From: Plantago ovata
Lineage: Eukaryota; Streptophyta; Magnoliopsida; Lamiales; Plantaginaceae
NCBI GenBank assembly: GCA_028274465.1
Contig: CM051457.1
Location: forward strand, 34,894,160 to 34,958,159
Reading direction: 5' to 3'
DNA: 64,000 bases
Below, one piece after another: positions 1 through 10,776 of the stretch. A program made the translations under genes and the position numbers. Under the pieces are notes generated by a model. That model searched no databases and was not told the DNA's origin. It worked only from the letters and a program-made list of their open reading frames with translations. Position 1 is the first letter of the stretch, and each line of letters starts with the position of its first letter.

Positions 1-435
1 TTTCAATTAAGATTTCGAATTAATTCGATTTATTACGTTTAGTGTAAACCTTTGCTATTTATAGTAACTGTAAGATGCGACCTCAGATTTTTGGCTAAAT
101 CCGTGGCGCAACTTTTGATCCAACTAAATTTAATGAATTCAAATTCCTGATGTTGTTTTACCCCAATTTTTTTTAAAAGAGAAAATGCCCAATTTTGTTA
201 TAAAAACACGGTTCGAGTATTTTAAATGTCAAAACCCTTTAATTTCTTTTATCATAAAGAACATGTTCGTTTATTCTTGGGACCAGTCGTTCCGTTTTTT
301 ATACTTGGTAGGATGAAATTTCCTACGGATCGTCGATGCTCAGTAAGAGTAAGATGGGAGTGACAAACTACTCTATGTCCTCCATGTGGTATGACTTCTT
401 AGGTCACTTCCAACTCCATATTATAGTCCTCTCGA
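1..435. repeat. Dispersed direct repeat, copy 1 (runs off the left edge)
   Basis: Two blocks (about 1-120 and 176-435) recur downstream at about 1858-1980 and 2934-3195 at high identity, in the same order and orientation. The first block includes the phrase gtgtaaacctttgctattta and the second includes aagaacatgttc and ccatgtggtatgacttctta. No coding potential was seen. The copy may continue left of the window, so the nature of the repeat (LTR, satellite or duplicated intergenic DNA) cannot be decided. Confidence 0.7.
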
Positions 436-837
436 GGGATTGATGCAGGGACAGATCAAGCCCATGACACAGCAGTGCACGGTGTCAATAATTACAGTGA
501 TGTTTGTAGTTATTAGTTTGTAGAGATGATGCATGCCTTATAATTAAATACAATTTGATATGATATGATTAATATGGTAACAAAGAGATATTCAATGATA
601 AATGACATGTTATGTGAAAATATTACCAAACTTAGCAAAAAAATCTTGTAATTTGTAGAAATATTTTCAATAAAATGTTTTAAGTAATTTAAGTCACAAT
701 GATATAATCTCCCAAAACTAAGGCCATCTCCAGAAAAAAGAATGAGTAAATTGCTCATCCTTTGTTGGAGCAAAGTAAAAGGGTGAGCTACATTTTTTTT
801 TCTTTATTTTTTTAAATTTCTTTCTCTATTCTTTGTT

Positions 838-1507
838 GGGGCTTTCTATTCTCAGGTCGGCTCTGTACCGACCTAAACTCAGGTCTTCATTCAATAGTTG
901 CCATGTGGCGCTTAATTTAATCTCATCCATTCATTTCGGTTCAAAGTCATTTTGGTACGATGGATTATAATTAATTTTCTTTAACATTAAAATCACCACA
1001 AAAATACAAATTAACTATAATGCCCTTAATTTCAATTTATATGATTACATATACACGTAAACCTTATTAATTAATCTTAATCACAAACCAAAGTTAATTG
1101 ATCATAGTTAATTTATCCATTTAATGATACATAAAATATCGAACACTTCTAAATAATATACTTCGTAGCTAAAAAAATAAGCCTCTGTTATTGTCCTCTA
1201 CAAATGTTGATAGCTAGTGCAATTAGATTATGGAAAACGAATATTCCATTGAATTGTTGTTGAAATTAATTTGATATATATCGGTTAATTTTAATTTTAA
1301 TTAAAGTAAATTTTATTTTTAATTTAATACTTATAAATAGTAAGAATTTATTTAAATTATTTAAATGAATTTTTTGAAAGTAGGGGTATAACTGCATATT
1401 TATATATTTTTATTAAAATTTAATAAATTAGAATGAAATATATAATAAAGACCTACGTTTAGGTCGGCTTCGGTCGGTACGAAGCCGACCTGAGAATAGA
1501 AAGCCCC
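838..1507. mobile_element. Non-autonomous Mutator-like element (MULE), 670 bp
   Basis: The element starts ggggctttctattctcaggt and ends with the imperfect reverse complement of the same sequence (cctgagaatagaaagcccc). The terminal inverted repeats are about 50-60 bp and contain the internal palindromic module aggtcggc/gccgacct. It is flanked by 9-bp direct repeats ttctttgtt (829-837) and ttctttctt (1508-1516), an 8/9 match; a 9-bp duplication is typical of Mutator-like elements. The interior is AT-rich and non-coding. The left terminus closely matches the left end of the transposase-bearing element at 15800, including the phrase ctataatgccc about 180 bp inside, so that element is the likely source family. 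Confidence 0.85.
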
Positions 1508-1857
1508 TTCTTTCTTTCTTTATTCTCTTCTTATTTTTGTTTCACCCATTTGCTCTTTCTTTATTCTCTTCTTATTTTTGTTTCACCCATTTGCTCATTT
1601 GATGTTCATTGTTTCTTTCCTTCTTTTTTATTTCTCTCTTCTTTTTTTTTAATTTAATTCTTATATAATTAGTTTTTGTATTTATTCAATTATACTTCTT
1701 ATTTTGATTGCATTCTAATTTTAATATTTTTATACATAAACTTTATTCAAAATTGAAGGTTAAAATCAAAATTATAAATTATAAAATACTAACCACTAAT
1801 AATATTTGAAAATTGAAACACACTTGCAAAAAATCAACTTATAATTTATAATTTTTT

Positions 1858-2457
1858 CAATTAAGATTTCGAATTAATACGATTTACTACGTTTAGTGTA
1901 AACCTTTGCTATTTATAGTATCTGTGAGATCAGCCCCAGATTTTTGGCTAAATCCGTGGCGCAACTTTTGAATTTTGATCCAAATTCGTGTTCGTTATTT
2001 AATTTATCCGAAATTTTTTAAGGCAAATATTAAACGTCGGAACATAAATTTACTAAATGTTGGAAATTTATTGTAAATTACATAAAGTATCTATAAATTT
2101 ATAATTTTACAAATTAACCCAATACTTTTAAAATCATCACAATTTCACCTTAAATAAATCAAGCCCCTAAATCAATAACCTAATCAACATATTTCAATTC
2201 AATTTGAAGAACACACCAAGAGATATCATCAAACTCATTTCACACCTTGATTTGTAAATTTGTAATAAATATCTATAAATTTATAAATCTCTTGTAAATT
2301 TAGGGACTTTATAAAACTCATTTCACACCTTGATTTGTAAATTTGTAATAAAGTATCTATAAATTTATAAATCTACCAAAAAATTTTTATAAATTTATAA
2401 TAAAGTATCTATAAATTTATAAATTTACAAATTTCTTTTTGCTATTTTTTTTATTTT

Positions 2458-2536
<79 letters not shown>

Positions 2537-3195
2537 GAAGCAGCCCAACGGGCTGCTGCTCTCTACTGCCTTTTTTTTTTTATTTGAGTTTGAATTTAAA
2601 TGTTAATTTTTGGAACACTTGAATTTAGTATCAAATTTATCAATTTTTGGAAGTTCGGAAGTATCATTTGATCATTTTTTGTTCAAGTGATCATTTCATG
2701 TTAATAATTTATATTTATGTTGTATTTGTTTTAGGGAGTGTTTGTGGTAAAGTAGAATTGATGAATTTATTATACTTACAATTGTTTATGATAATTTGTA
2801 TGAATTTAGTAAGTTTGGGATTTATTTGTAATACTTATAAAATAAGAGTCATTCTGTAAATTACAAATAAATTTCCAACGTTTAGTAAAATTGCTACTAC
2901 GTTTAATAACCCATTTTTAAAAACTTTTTAAAAAGAGAACATGCCTAATTTTGTTATGAACACGGTTAGAGTATTTTAAATGTCAAAACCCTTTAATTTC
3001 TTTTATCATAAAGAACATGTTCCTTTATTCTTGGGACCAGTCGTTCCCGTCTTGATACTTGATAGGATGGAATTTCCTATGGATCGTCGACGCTTAGTAA
3101 GAGTAAGATGGGAGAGACAATCTACTAATGTCCTCCATGTGGTATGACTTCTTAGGTCACTTCTCCATAGTATAGTCCTCTCGAGGGATCGATGA
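1858..3195. repeat. Dispersed direct repeat, copy 2, split by AT-rich DNA
   Basis: Same two blocks as at 1-435, here about 1858-1980 and 2934-3195. About 950 bp of very AT-rich DNA lies between them instead of about 55 bp, including repeated taaatttgtaataaagtatc units (2249-2425) and the TA microsatellite. One copy has therefore gained, or the other lost, this interior. No gene was seen in 1508-3400. Confidence 0.65.
2461..2533. repeat. (TA)n microsatellite
   Basis: An uninterrupted TA dinucleotide run of about 36 units, directly followed by a short GC-richer stretch (cagcccaacgggctgctgct) that can itself form a small hairpin. Confidence 0.95.
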
Positions 3196-3466
3196 TGGTC
3201 CTACTAAAATGGTGTAGTTGGTACTATCTAAGTAGTTTAATTAATGACTCTATCTGACTCAATATCAAACCGTATCGAATCAATTTCATTATCTATGTAT
3301 ATATAAGTCATGTTTGTTCGAAGAGTATGATCTGTTGATTTTTTTATTAAACGAGTAAAAATTCTTTAAAACAACACATGATTACCCAATCAAACACCAA
3401 TCAATGTACTTAGTAGCACATGGATTGGCTATTCTGGGCGAGGCATATTGAACAGTACAGATATAC

Positions 3467-3850
3467 TCATACTAACAACATCCCTGATCCCTCCAATAAG
3501 AGAACTGACACTCGTTTCAGACGGTCGTTTGTCTCCTCCTCATAAAAAAGGGTATTGCATTGCTGAGTTGCGTTATATATGTCAGTTCCGGCTATGTGCA
3601 AGAAAACTGACATGAGTGTTTTAAATGGTGTCTCCATCAGTGCCCCTGGCTCGAACTCATGATCTCGCATGATCTTTAGACAACGGTCATGGTCTCTTGT
3701 GTGCTCCTTGGAACAAATTTGATTCATCATCTCTTCTGTTATTCGCAAGCTATGATATTCATCTGCACTCGTCAAGTTCCAACCGGTTAATGATTGGAAG
3801 ATGATGATGAAGAAAAATGCAAGGAACAATGTTGGAAAGCTTCTCATCAT
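3467..3850 (-). CDS. Small secreted PMEI/invertase-inhibitor-like protein, probably truncated
   Basis: A 127-residue ORF. It opens with MMRSFPTLFLAFFFIIIFQS, a clear hydrophobic signal peptide, so the product would be secreted. It continues with a helical region containing a Cys-x10-Cys pair (QICSKEHTRDHDRCLKI). That pattern resembles the first disulfide hairpin of the plant invertase/pectin-methylesterase inhibitor fold, which blocks cell-wall invertase or PME. Family members are usually 150-200 residues with a second Cys pair; here only one further Cys (in QQCNTL) is seen before the stop, and the tail GSGMLLV looks unrelated. The likely reading is a truncated or decaying copy. A GT just before the stop could alternatively be an intron donor. 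No neighbour gene supports a function; the family call rests on pattern only. Confidence 0.4.
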   Translation of the reverse strand: MMRSFPTLFLAFFFIIIFQSLTGWNLTSADEYHSLRITEEMMNQICSKEHTRDHDRCLKIMRDHEFEPGALMETPFKTLMSVFLHIAGTDIYNATQQCNTLFYEEETNDRLKRVSVLLLEGSGMLLV

Positions 3851-3986
3851 GATCGGGCCAGATACAGGATTTTATGGTGGATGTTTTAGTTTGGTTGCTT
3901 GGTATGTTTTGGTTTGGTTGCTTGGTATCTTATGTAATGTTTATGATCGAAAAAATAATGTTTATGATCGAGCTTTGCACTTTTAA

Positions 3987-5886
3987 AATAACAGCATGAT
4001 TTCATAATGTCCATTTGCTCTATTTTAAAACAGAGAATCAAAACAATTATTTTTCTTAGCAATACTTCGTGTGTTTACAAATTTACAACCATTATCAATT
4101 AATGGATACATCCTTTCTTCGTATTAGGGAATGAGCAATAATTCTTCCTCCGTTGGTCTAACTGTATATAAGTTTAACCGGTATATTATACATAAACTAT
4201 ATTAATTTTTTTTGAAATGTTTTTATAAAAAATACTATGAACTTGCAAACATTAATTATATATTTTTAAAAATAATTGCATCCGTATAATTTTAACGGAT
4301 TATATTGGGGATGTGTGGACCTTATATGGAGTGCTGGGAGAGCGTTTGGGTGTTGTGTTTGCATTATTTGAGACTGAGCTAGGTCTACGTTTGGTGGAGC
4401 AAAGGGATCTGAGGGGGTTAATCGGATGCAGAGTATGTTGTGGTTCTAGATGAGGATAAACAGGGGCGTGCGTTATGTTGGATTTTATATGGAGACATGA
4501 TTTCGATTACCAATACAGTTTCAAACATATTTTTGCTAGTTATGTAACTGTTTTTGTAACTGTAACGATACGAAACTGGCCAATTTTTTTTCATTAATTA
4601 GTTTTGAAAGAAAATAATAAGTAGAGAACTCCAAACTGAGCAACAATTTTGAAAATCTAACCGATCAGGACAAAATAAACTAACATGAAAACTGTATTCA
4701 AGATTAGTTAAATTACATGCGGAAATAAAACCCCCAATACTTTATGGCTCGAAAACATCAGATAACTCTTCACCTACAAGGAAGGGAAGATAAAAGAGTG
4801 AGACAAAAATCTCGGTGAGGTTCATGCAGTAGTGTAATTTTTGTAGTAAAAGTAATAACAATTTCAAGTGGAAAACAAAAAAGAAAATAATCACTACAAT
4901 ACATACAATAGTTCAAACAGTCGATGCAACCCGCCTTATTTCTCCTACTCCCAATAGCCGTTATAGCTCCCGTTATAGCTCCCTCAAGAGTGCGACTCGG
5001 GAAACAGTACAATGCCATGTGTGTGTTCAGGGGTAAAATTCTGAATTTTACGAGCCAACAAGACCTCAGCATCTTCTACCTTGCGTTAGGTGAGAATAGA
5101 CTAGATAACCCAATAAATAAACCTAATAGTCTCTACTATCCAAATCTACCTACCAGAAGTCCTAATGGACCGGTCAGACAATTAATAGTATAAACAACTA
5201 ATCAGTAAAACAATGCGGAAACAGAGTAAAAATTCACGCATAAGCTTCAAAATGGAACATTCATACATATATAGGATGTATACATAGCGGAAGCAGACAA
5301 TAAACAATTAAAGTTGAATACATTAATACTTTTGTGCAAATACAATAATATAATATAGTAGTAGTTTTTGGGTGAAGAATCACCTAAAAAATTCTTCTAA
5401 TCCTTAAGAAATGACACAATTAAACACTAAATGTCTCTTAGAGCTCTTCTTGTCCAAGGATATCACAAACTTGTTGCTAAACACTAATTAATGCTAACTT
5501 AAACATGAAAAAATTCAATCACCTTTCACAATCTATAAGATACTGGAGTAACCGAGAGTTGGAAAAGGAAACGGAAAACAACATAGAGAAAAATTGTATG
5601 TTTAAGAAAGATTGAGAAGTAAATTGACTAATAGCAGTTGGTAGGGGTTAAAGAGGAAATTCGTGACAAGTCAGGGTTTATTTATAATTACTGAAAACTA
5701 TAAGGGATGGGTATACTATAGTTTGAAAATGTATGAGGTTAGTTAAGATCTAGGAAGCACAAATACGAATACGCAAAACGAATACGATATGAAACGAATA
5801 TGAAAAAACGATAAGATTTAAAATATGGGTCCATTGATTTTTTATATCCTCTTAGCGTCCTAATAACGAAATGAACCACCTTAGTT
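3987..5886. other. Intergenic stretch without recognisable genes
   Basis: AT-rich DNA with several short ORFs on both strands, none with recognisable domains or plausible codon structure. Phrases of the form a-tgcggaa recur (about 4717, 5212 and 5288). No transposon termini were identified. Confidence 0.5.
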
Positions 5887-6482
5887 TATCAATTACATTT
5901 TAGTCCAAAGTCAACAAAAATTCACTATTCCAAAATTGAATTTTGATGAAACCAAACAAACCTTAGTGTTTTCAAATAAAAAAGATAAAGAATTAAAAGA
6001 AAAACTTAAAATACTAAAATAAATTTCAAAGAAAAAAAACCTAACTAAAATAAAAAAAAAAATTATCTTCATCATCCCCAAAGCTTCGGTACCGTAATTT
6101 TTTCCGGTACCGGAGCTCCAGCGCCGAAAACGGTGGAGCAAGCTGCTCCACCACCATTAACGGTGTAGCAAGCAGCTTGCTCCACCACCAGATCGTGGAG
6201 CAGCAGCTCCACCATTGCTCCACCGTTACCGGCACCGGAGCTCCGATACCGAAATTTTCCAGTACCGAAACTTTAGCGAAGAAGAAGATGGATTGATCTT
6301 GTTAAATATTTAATTTTTATTTTATTTTATAATTCTATTTGGATTTTTTAAATCTTTAAATTAATTTTTTGATTGAAAATATTTATTTTTCTTAAGTCAT
6401 GTTTGGTTGGAAGGTGTTTAAAGTGTTGGTCAACTCAAATGGACTAAAATGTAATTGAGTTTGGACTAAAATGTAATTGATA
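5887..6482. mobile_element. Foldback/MITE-like element with GC-rich hairpin core
   Basis: Bounded by a perfect 22-bp inverted repeat (5887-5908 and 6461-6482, containing caattacattttagtccaa). Weaker inverted similarity continues inward (caaacaaaccttagtg on the left, a related phrase around 6390-6410 on the right). The centre (about 6090-6290) is strikingly GC-rich and made of reiterated short inverted modules: ggtggagc...gctccacc, ccggtaccggagctcc and relatives. There is no ORF of note. A target-site duplication could not be fixed. A similar architecture reappears at about 62640-62990. Confidence 0.6.
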
Positions 6483-6795
6483 ACACAAGAGGATCCTTTG
6501 TGTGAAAGACCTTCATAGTGAGCCCTTATAATCAATTTTCTCTTTAAAATATTGAAATACGAATACGTTAGAAATACATTTATTTTACCTACATATTTTT
6601 ATATATTTTGAATGTAACAACAAACCCATAGATTTTATGATGTCTCAATACTCATTATTAGTCCATTACATTATGTGGAAAGCCCATAAATAATCCACTA
6701 TTATATTATAAAGAACCAATTAATAGTCACCCAATATACTCATTCCCAATTCTTTACAGACATTCACACTTACATCTCTTCATCTTGGTCACCCT

Positions 6796-8616
6796 GTGAT
6801 GTGTTTAGCTGGTTGAGGGAGCGAGTTTTGAGCAAAGTTCAAGGTTATGAGAATAAGTGTCTCTCGAAGGCGGGAAAGGAGGTACTTATTAAATCGGTGC
6901 TTCAATCTATTCCGACGTATGTAATGAGCTGTTTCAAGTTGTCGGATACTTTGCTGAAGGAGATTGATTTCATTGTAGCTCGGTTCTGGTGGGGAGATGG
7001 TGATGCTCGGCGAATTCATTGGGTTAATTGGCAATCCTTATGTGACTCCAAGAGGGACGGTGACATGGGTTTTAGGGATCTTCGGTCTTTTAATATTGCC
7101 ATGCTGGGTAAACAAGTGTGGAGAGTAATTCAATATCCTAATGCCTTGCTCAGTCGCATCTTAAAAGCGAAGTATTTCCCTTCTTCAGATATATTGGAGG
7201 CTTATTCTCAACCTGTTGATTCTTTCATCTGGAAAAGCATTTGTGCTTCGATTGATATGGTACGACAGGGTGTGCGCTGGACGGTGGGGGATGGTTTAGA
7301 TATTCAGGTTTGGCGGGATGGGTGGATTCCGCGGGATCATGGTTTTCGCCCTTTTACTCCAAATTTACATGCGTTAGAAAACCTCACTGTTGCTTCGTTT
7401 GTTACTGAGGATGGTTGGGATGTTAATTTGTTAAGAGCTGTTTTTTGGGAGGATGATGTGGTTCAGATTCTCAACATTCCACTTCCTGCTTGTAGTGTGC
7501 CGGATATGCGGGTGTGACACTATTCGAAGTCAGGCTACTATTCGGTGAGGAATGCTTATTGGCTAGCTCGGGACGTGGCGCGACGAGAGGCTAGGCATCG
7601 GCTTGGAAGAAGCAGTACGCATACTGGGCAGGACTGGACTTGGGTGTGGAGGGTCAATCTTCCTAGTAAGGTACGTGTCTTTCTGTGGCGTTTTGTACGG
7701 AATTCTCTCCCTGTTTCTGCCAATTTGGTTCGCCGGGGGTGTTTCTATGGATGACGTTTGTCCTTTATGTTCGTGCGGGGCTGAAACTTTGTTGCACTTG
7801 TTTCGGGATTGTTCTTTTGCCCGGTTAGTCTGGGCAGTTTCTGATCTTCCGGCTTCTACGGTGAAGTATGCTTGTGGTGATGTTTTGACATGGGTATCTT
7901 ATGTTAAGGCTGAGCTTAGGAAGGAGGATTTTGATTATTTTGTGTGCATTTGTTGGAGTCTTTGGTACCAACGGAACAAGCATGTTCATGAGAGGGTTGC
8001 ATTGGATGCTCAAGGGCTTGTTGTTTTTGTGCGTCAATTCATATTGCGGTACCAGGCGGCATGTGGGTTGTATACTAGCCGTGTCGACCCCGTACCGGTT
8101 TCTGTTTGGCAGCGGCCTCCAGGGGATTTTTACAAGGTAAATTACGATGCTTCTTTTCTCCGCTCGAAGGTTGGTATAGGAGTGGTCATTCGTGATGCGG
8201 ATGGAACTGTTTTACGATGGAAGCGAGTTTCGATTGCATATGCTACCAGTCCGGAAATAGCAGAAGCTTTGGCGGCCCGGTGTGCGCTACGCTTGGCAGC
8301 GGAGCTTCAGTTGCCGCGCGTGATGCTTGAGGGGGATTGTCTGGGAGTCGTTCGAGCTTTGCAAGCAGCTGAGATTTCTTTGTCAGCGGCTGGTTCGATT
8401 ATTTCAGAAGTAAAATTCGTAGCATCTGCGTTTGTTGCTGTTCAGTTTTGTTTTGTTAGGCGTAGTGGGAATATGTTAGCACATGCTTTAGCAAAGGATG
8501 TCGTAGTTGATGAGGAGGGCAGTTTGTTGCCTTTTATTTTCCATGAGTTTCTGTAACTCTTTTGCGTGTACTTTCATGATGATTATGGAATGAATTGTTC
8601 TGATCTCTCAAAAAAA
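6796..8616 (+). mobile_element. 5'-truncated L1-type LINE insertion
   Basis: A 14-bp perfect target-site duplication (atcttggtcaccct at 6782-6795 and 8617-8630) brackets the insertion, and a short A-run lies at its 3' end. The content is the C-terminal part of an L1 ORF2. The element is truncated at its 5' end, as is usual for LINEs copied by target-primed reverse transcription. It sits upstream of the unrelated 8.6-10.7 kb intergenic region, with no sign of current activity. Confidence 0.92.
6801..8556 (+). pseudogene. LINE ORF2 C-terminal fragment (RT tail, zf-RVT, RNase H)
   Basis: The reading begins in the post-catalytic region of plant L1 ORF2 (CLSKAGKEVLIKSVLQSIPT, then RFWWG and IHWVNWQSLC). 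It passes through the zf-RVT zinc-binding region (PSKVRVFLWRF, then DDVCPLCSCGAETLLHLFRD) and ends in an RNase H-like domain of the RVT_3 type (KVNYDASF, GIGVVIRDADGTV, EALAARCALRLA). It is inactive: an in-frame TGA at 7515-7517 replaces an expected Trp (the frame resumes HYSKSGYYSVRNAYW), and a one-base frameshift lies near 7735-7745 between VRRG and MDDVCPLC. The polymerase core is absent because of the 5' truncation. Confidence 0.92.
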
Positions 8617-8630
8617 ATCTTGGTCACCCT

Positions 8631-10776
8631 CTTTCTAGTTTCTACCATTTTGTGGCTTAAATATTATTTTGTAAAGTTAGGGGATTAAAATGTAAAAAAG
8701 TAAAAGTCTGGAACAAAATGCAATTTTATGAAATCTCTCCGGTGTCAAAATACTAGATTTCTAGTAAGTGTTAAGGATGAAATATGACTTTGGAAAGACT
8801 GAAGAAGATAATAAAATGGATTTTTTTTAACTCTAGGATTGAATTGCAAGTGGAAGGGGCGGAGTGGATTTCCTTTTTTTTTTTTTGGTTCGTGGCACAG
8901 TAAATATTTACTTAACCTTGTGAGGTTTGGTGCTGAAGCATATTGATTTGTTTATATTAAACAACAAATACTAATGTCACAAGAAACACAACAATACAAT
9001 ACTGAAAGTGAACTGCAGATTTTGTTCAGTATGTTGACAAATATATTATGTCAACAATTTTCACAACAAATATGAAAATTACAAAATATAAGCAGTAAAG
9101 TAAAGGCACACACCTAAGAGTTTTCCAAATCTTCAAGTATATTAATAAAAACAATATACTTGAAACGATCTTTAGGGCCAAAAGAATGTTGGATGCAAGT
9201 GTATGAAAAATGTAATCACCAAACACACCTTCTTGGTGAATACCATTACCAGCGCCAACCGGCACAAACACAGCTAAGCCTACACTATAGGAATGAACTT
9301 ATTGAAATCCACCTCGTAAAGAGGACTTGCGTCGTAACAACAAACTTAAATAAGTTTGCTACAATGAGAGTGGATTCTATCGCTTAGACAAACAAACACA
9401 AGTGTGAGTATACACTTGTGAGAGAAACTCAACTCAAAGCTCAAGTGTGTGAGTGTTAGTGTTTCTACTTCTTAGCTAATATAAATGTAAGACTGAAGCG
9501 GTGCGGCTGCTCGGTCCTAATTACGTCTCTAGAAAACTAAAATATTTATTCTTACTACCACTTCCTCCGGGGAAAATGGGGCAGCAAATAGAAATTACAT
9601 TTACTGGAATAGATCAGATGTTTAGCAGGATTTCTATTTATAGACCTCAAGTCATCAGGAGTCCAGATTGATAGACATTTACATGGTTACAAAATATGTA
9701 GCTTGAAATCAACCACTACCAAAATAGTAATGATCAGAACAAGGGGTTAATAAATCTCATCTTGGCATATCCTCTGACAGTCTTGTAACAAGACTCCGAT
9801 CATCTGAGTCCAGCAATCTTATCAACCAACAACGGGTCCGGCAAGTTTCAATACAACGTGACGGCTGGGTCGGCATAAAAAATCAACCGAGGGCAGATTT
9901 ACGAAAACGTTAACTGGCGGGTGAGGTTTAAAGGCGGACAGATTGGACAATCCGGTCAGGCGGACGGCTTTCTTGTTCACCCCTACATACTGCTGCCCCT
10001 GATACGAGGGGATCATCACCTTGACAATTTCTTCTAACTAACAAGTTTCCAATGATCTGACATTCGATATCTCTCACCAAACAATTTCTTGTTTGGATTT
10101 GATACCTCAGTAATCTAATCTGAACTCTCTTATGAAAAAGCCTCCCGAGTTACGCAGTTTGGACTTATGGACGGATTTCTTAATCGTGAAGTTAGTATAA
10201 TAGTGAAGACTTGAAGTAGTACCTTTTAAGGAGTACATGAGAAAATTATTCCGCTTCTAGTTGCACTGGATTTACTTAAACTGCAGAAACCTAGCCTTCA
10301 CGTACAGTGGAGTTAGTTACTTGTACTCGAGGAACAATCACAACATTAACAATAGTGGAAACATTGATGCACGAAAACTCTAAAAAGAGAAAATGACTAC
10401 TGTAACATTCATTCAATACTATAAAGTATAGATGGCAAAAATAGCCAAAGTATCATGGAGGAATGAGAAATTTCCTCACTAATAAACAACATAAATCATC
10501 AACTTCAAAAAATAATTAAGACCAGGAATCATCTGCGCTAGCGCGAAGCCTCTACCTAGATACATAACCACGCGGGAGTTGTCATTGAGAATATTATAAC
10601 AGCTTCCACGGTATATTATCCCGTTAGTGCTATTTACCAACACGCTACATCGCGTAAACCTCTAACACAACTATCTTTTGGTGCTCTCAAGAGGCTGCGC
10701 TTCATGGCATCATCACTGTACACATATATAGCAGGGGCAGGTGGATGGTGGTGTAATGCCATCAGACCTGTGGGGC
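8631..10776. other. Intergenic and 3' flank of the FZR gene
   Basis: No gene or complete element could be supported. It holds a small hairpin (tcaagtatatt...aatatacttga near 9133-9163), another near 9400-9421 (acaagtgt...acacttgt) and a moderately GC-rich block with a 65-codon minus-strand ORF (9822-10019) that I do not recognise. The last few hundred bases before 10777 are presumably the FZR 3' UTR. Confidence 0.45.

Noticed and set aside
7825..8037. Minus-strand ORF in the LINE
   Set aside because: Shadow of the RNase H/zf-RVT coding frame on the plus strand.
9822..10019. 65-codon minus-strand ORF in a GC-richer block
   Set aside because: Codon content looks plausible but there is no domain, signal or neighbouring exon to support it.
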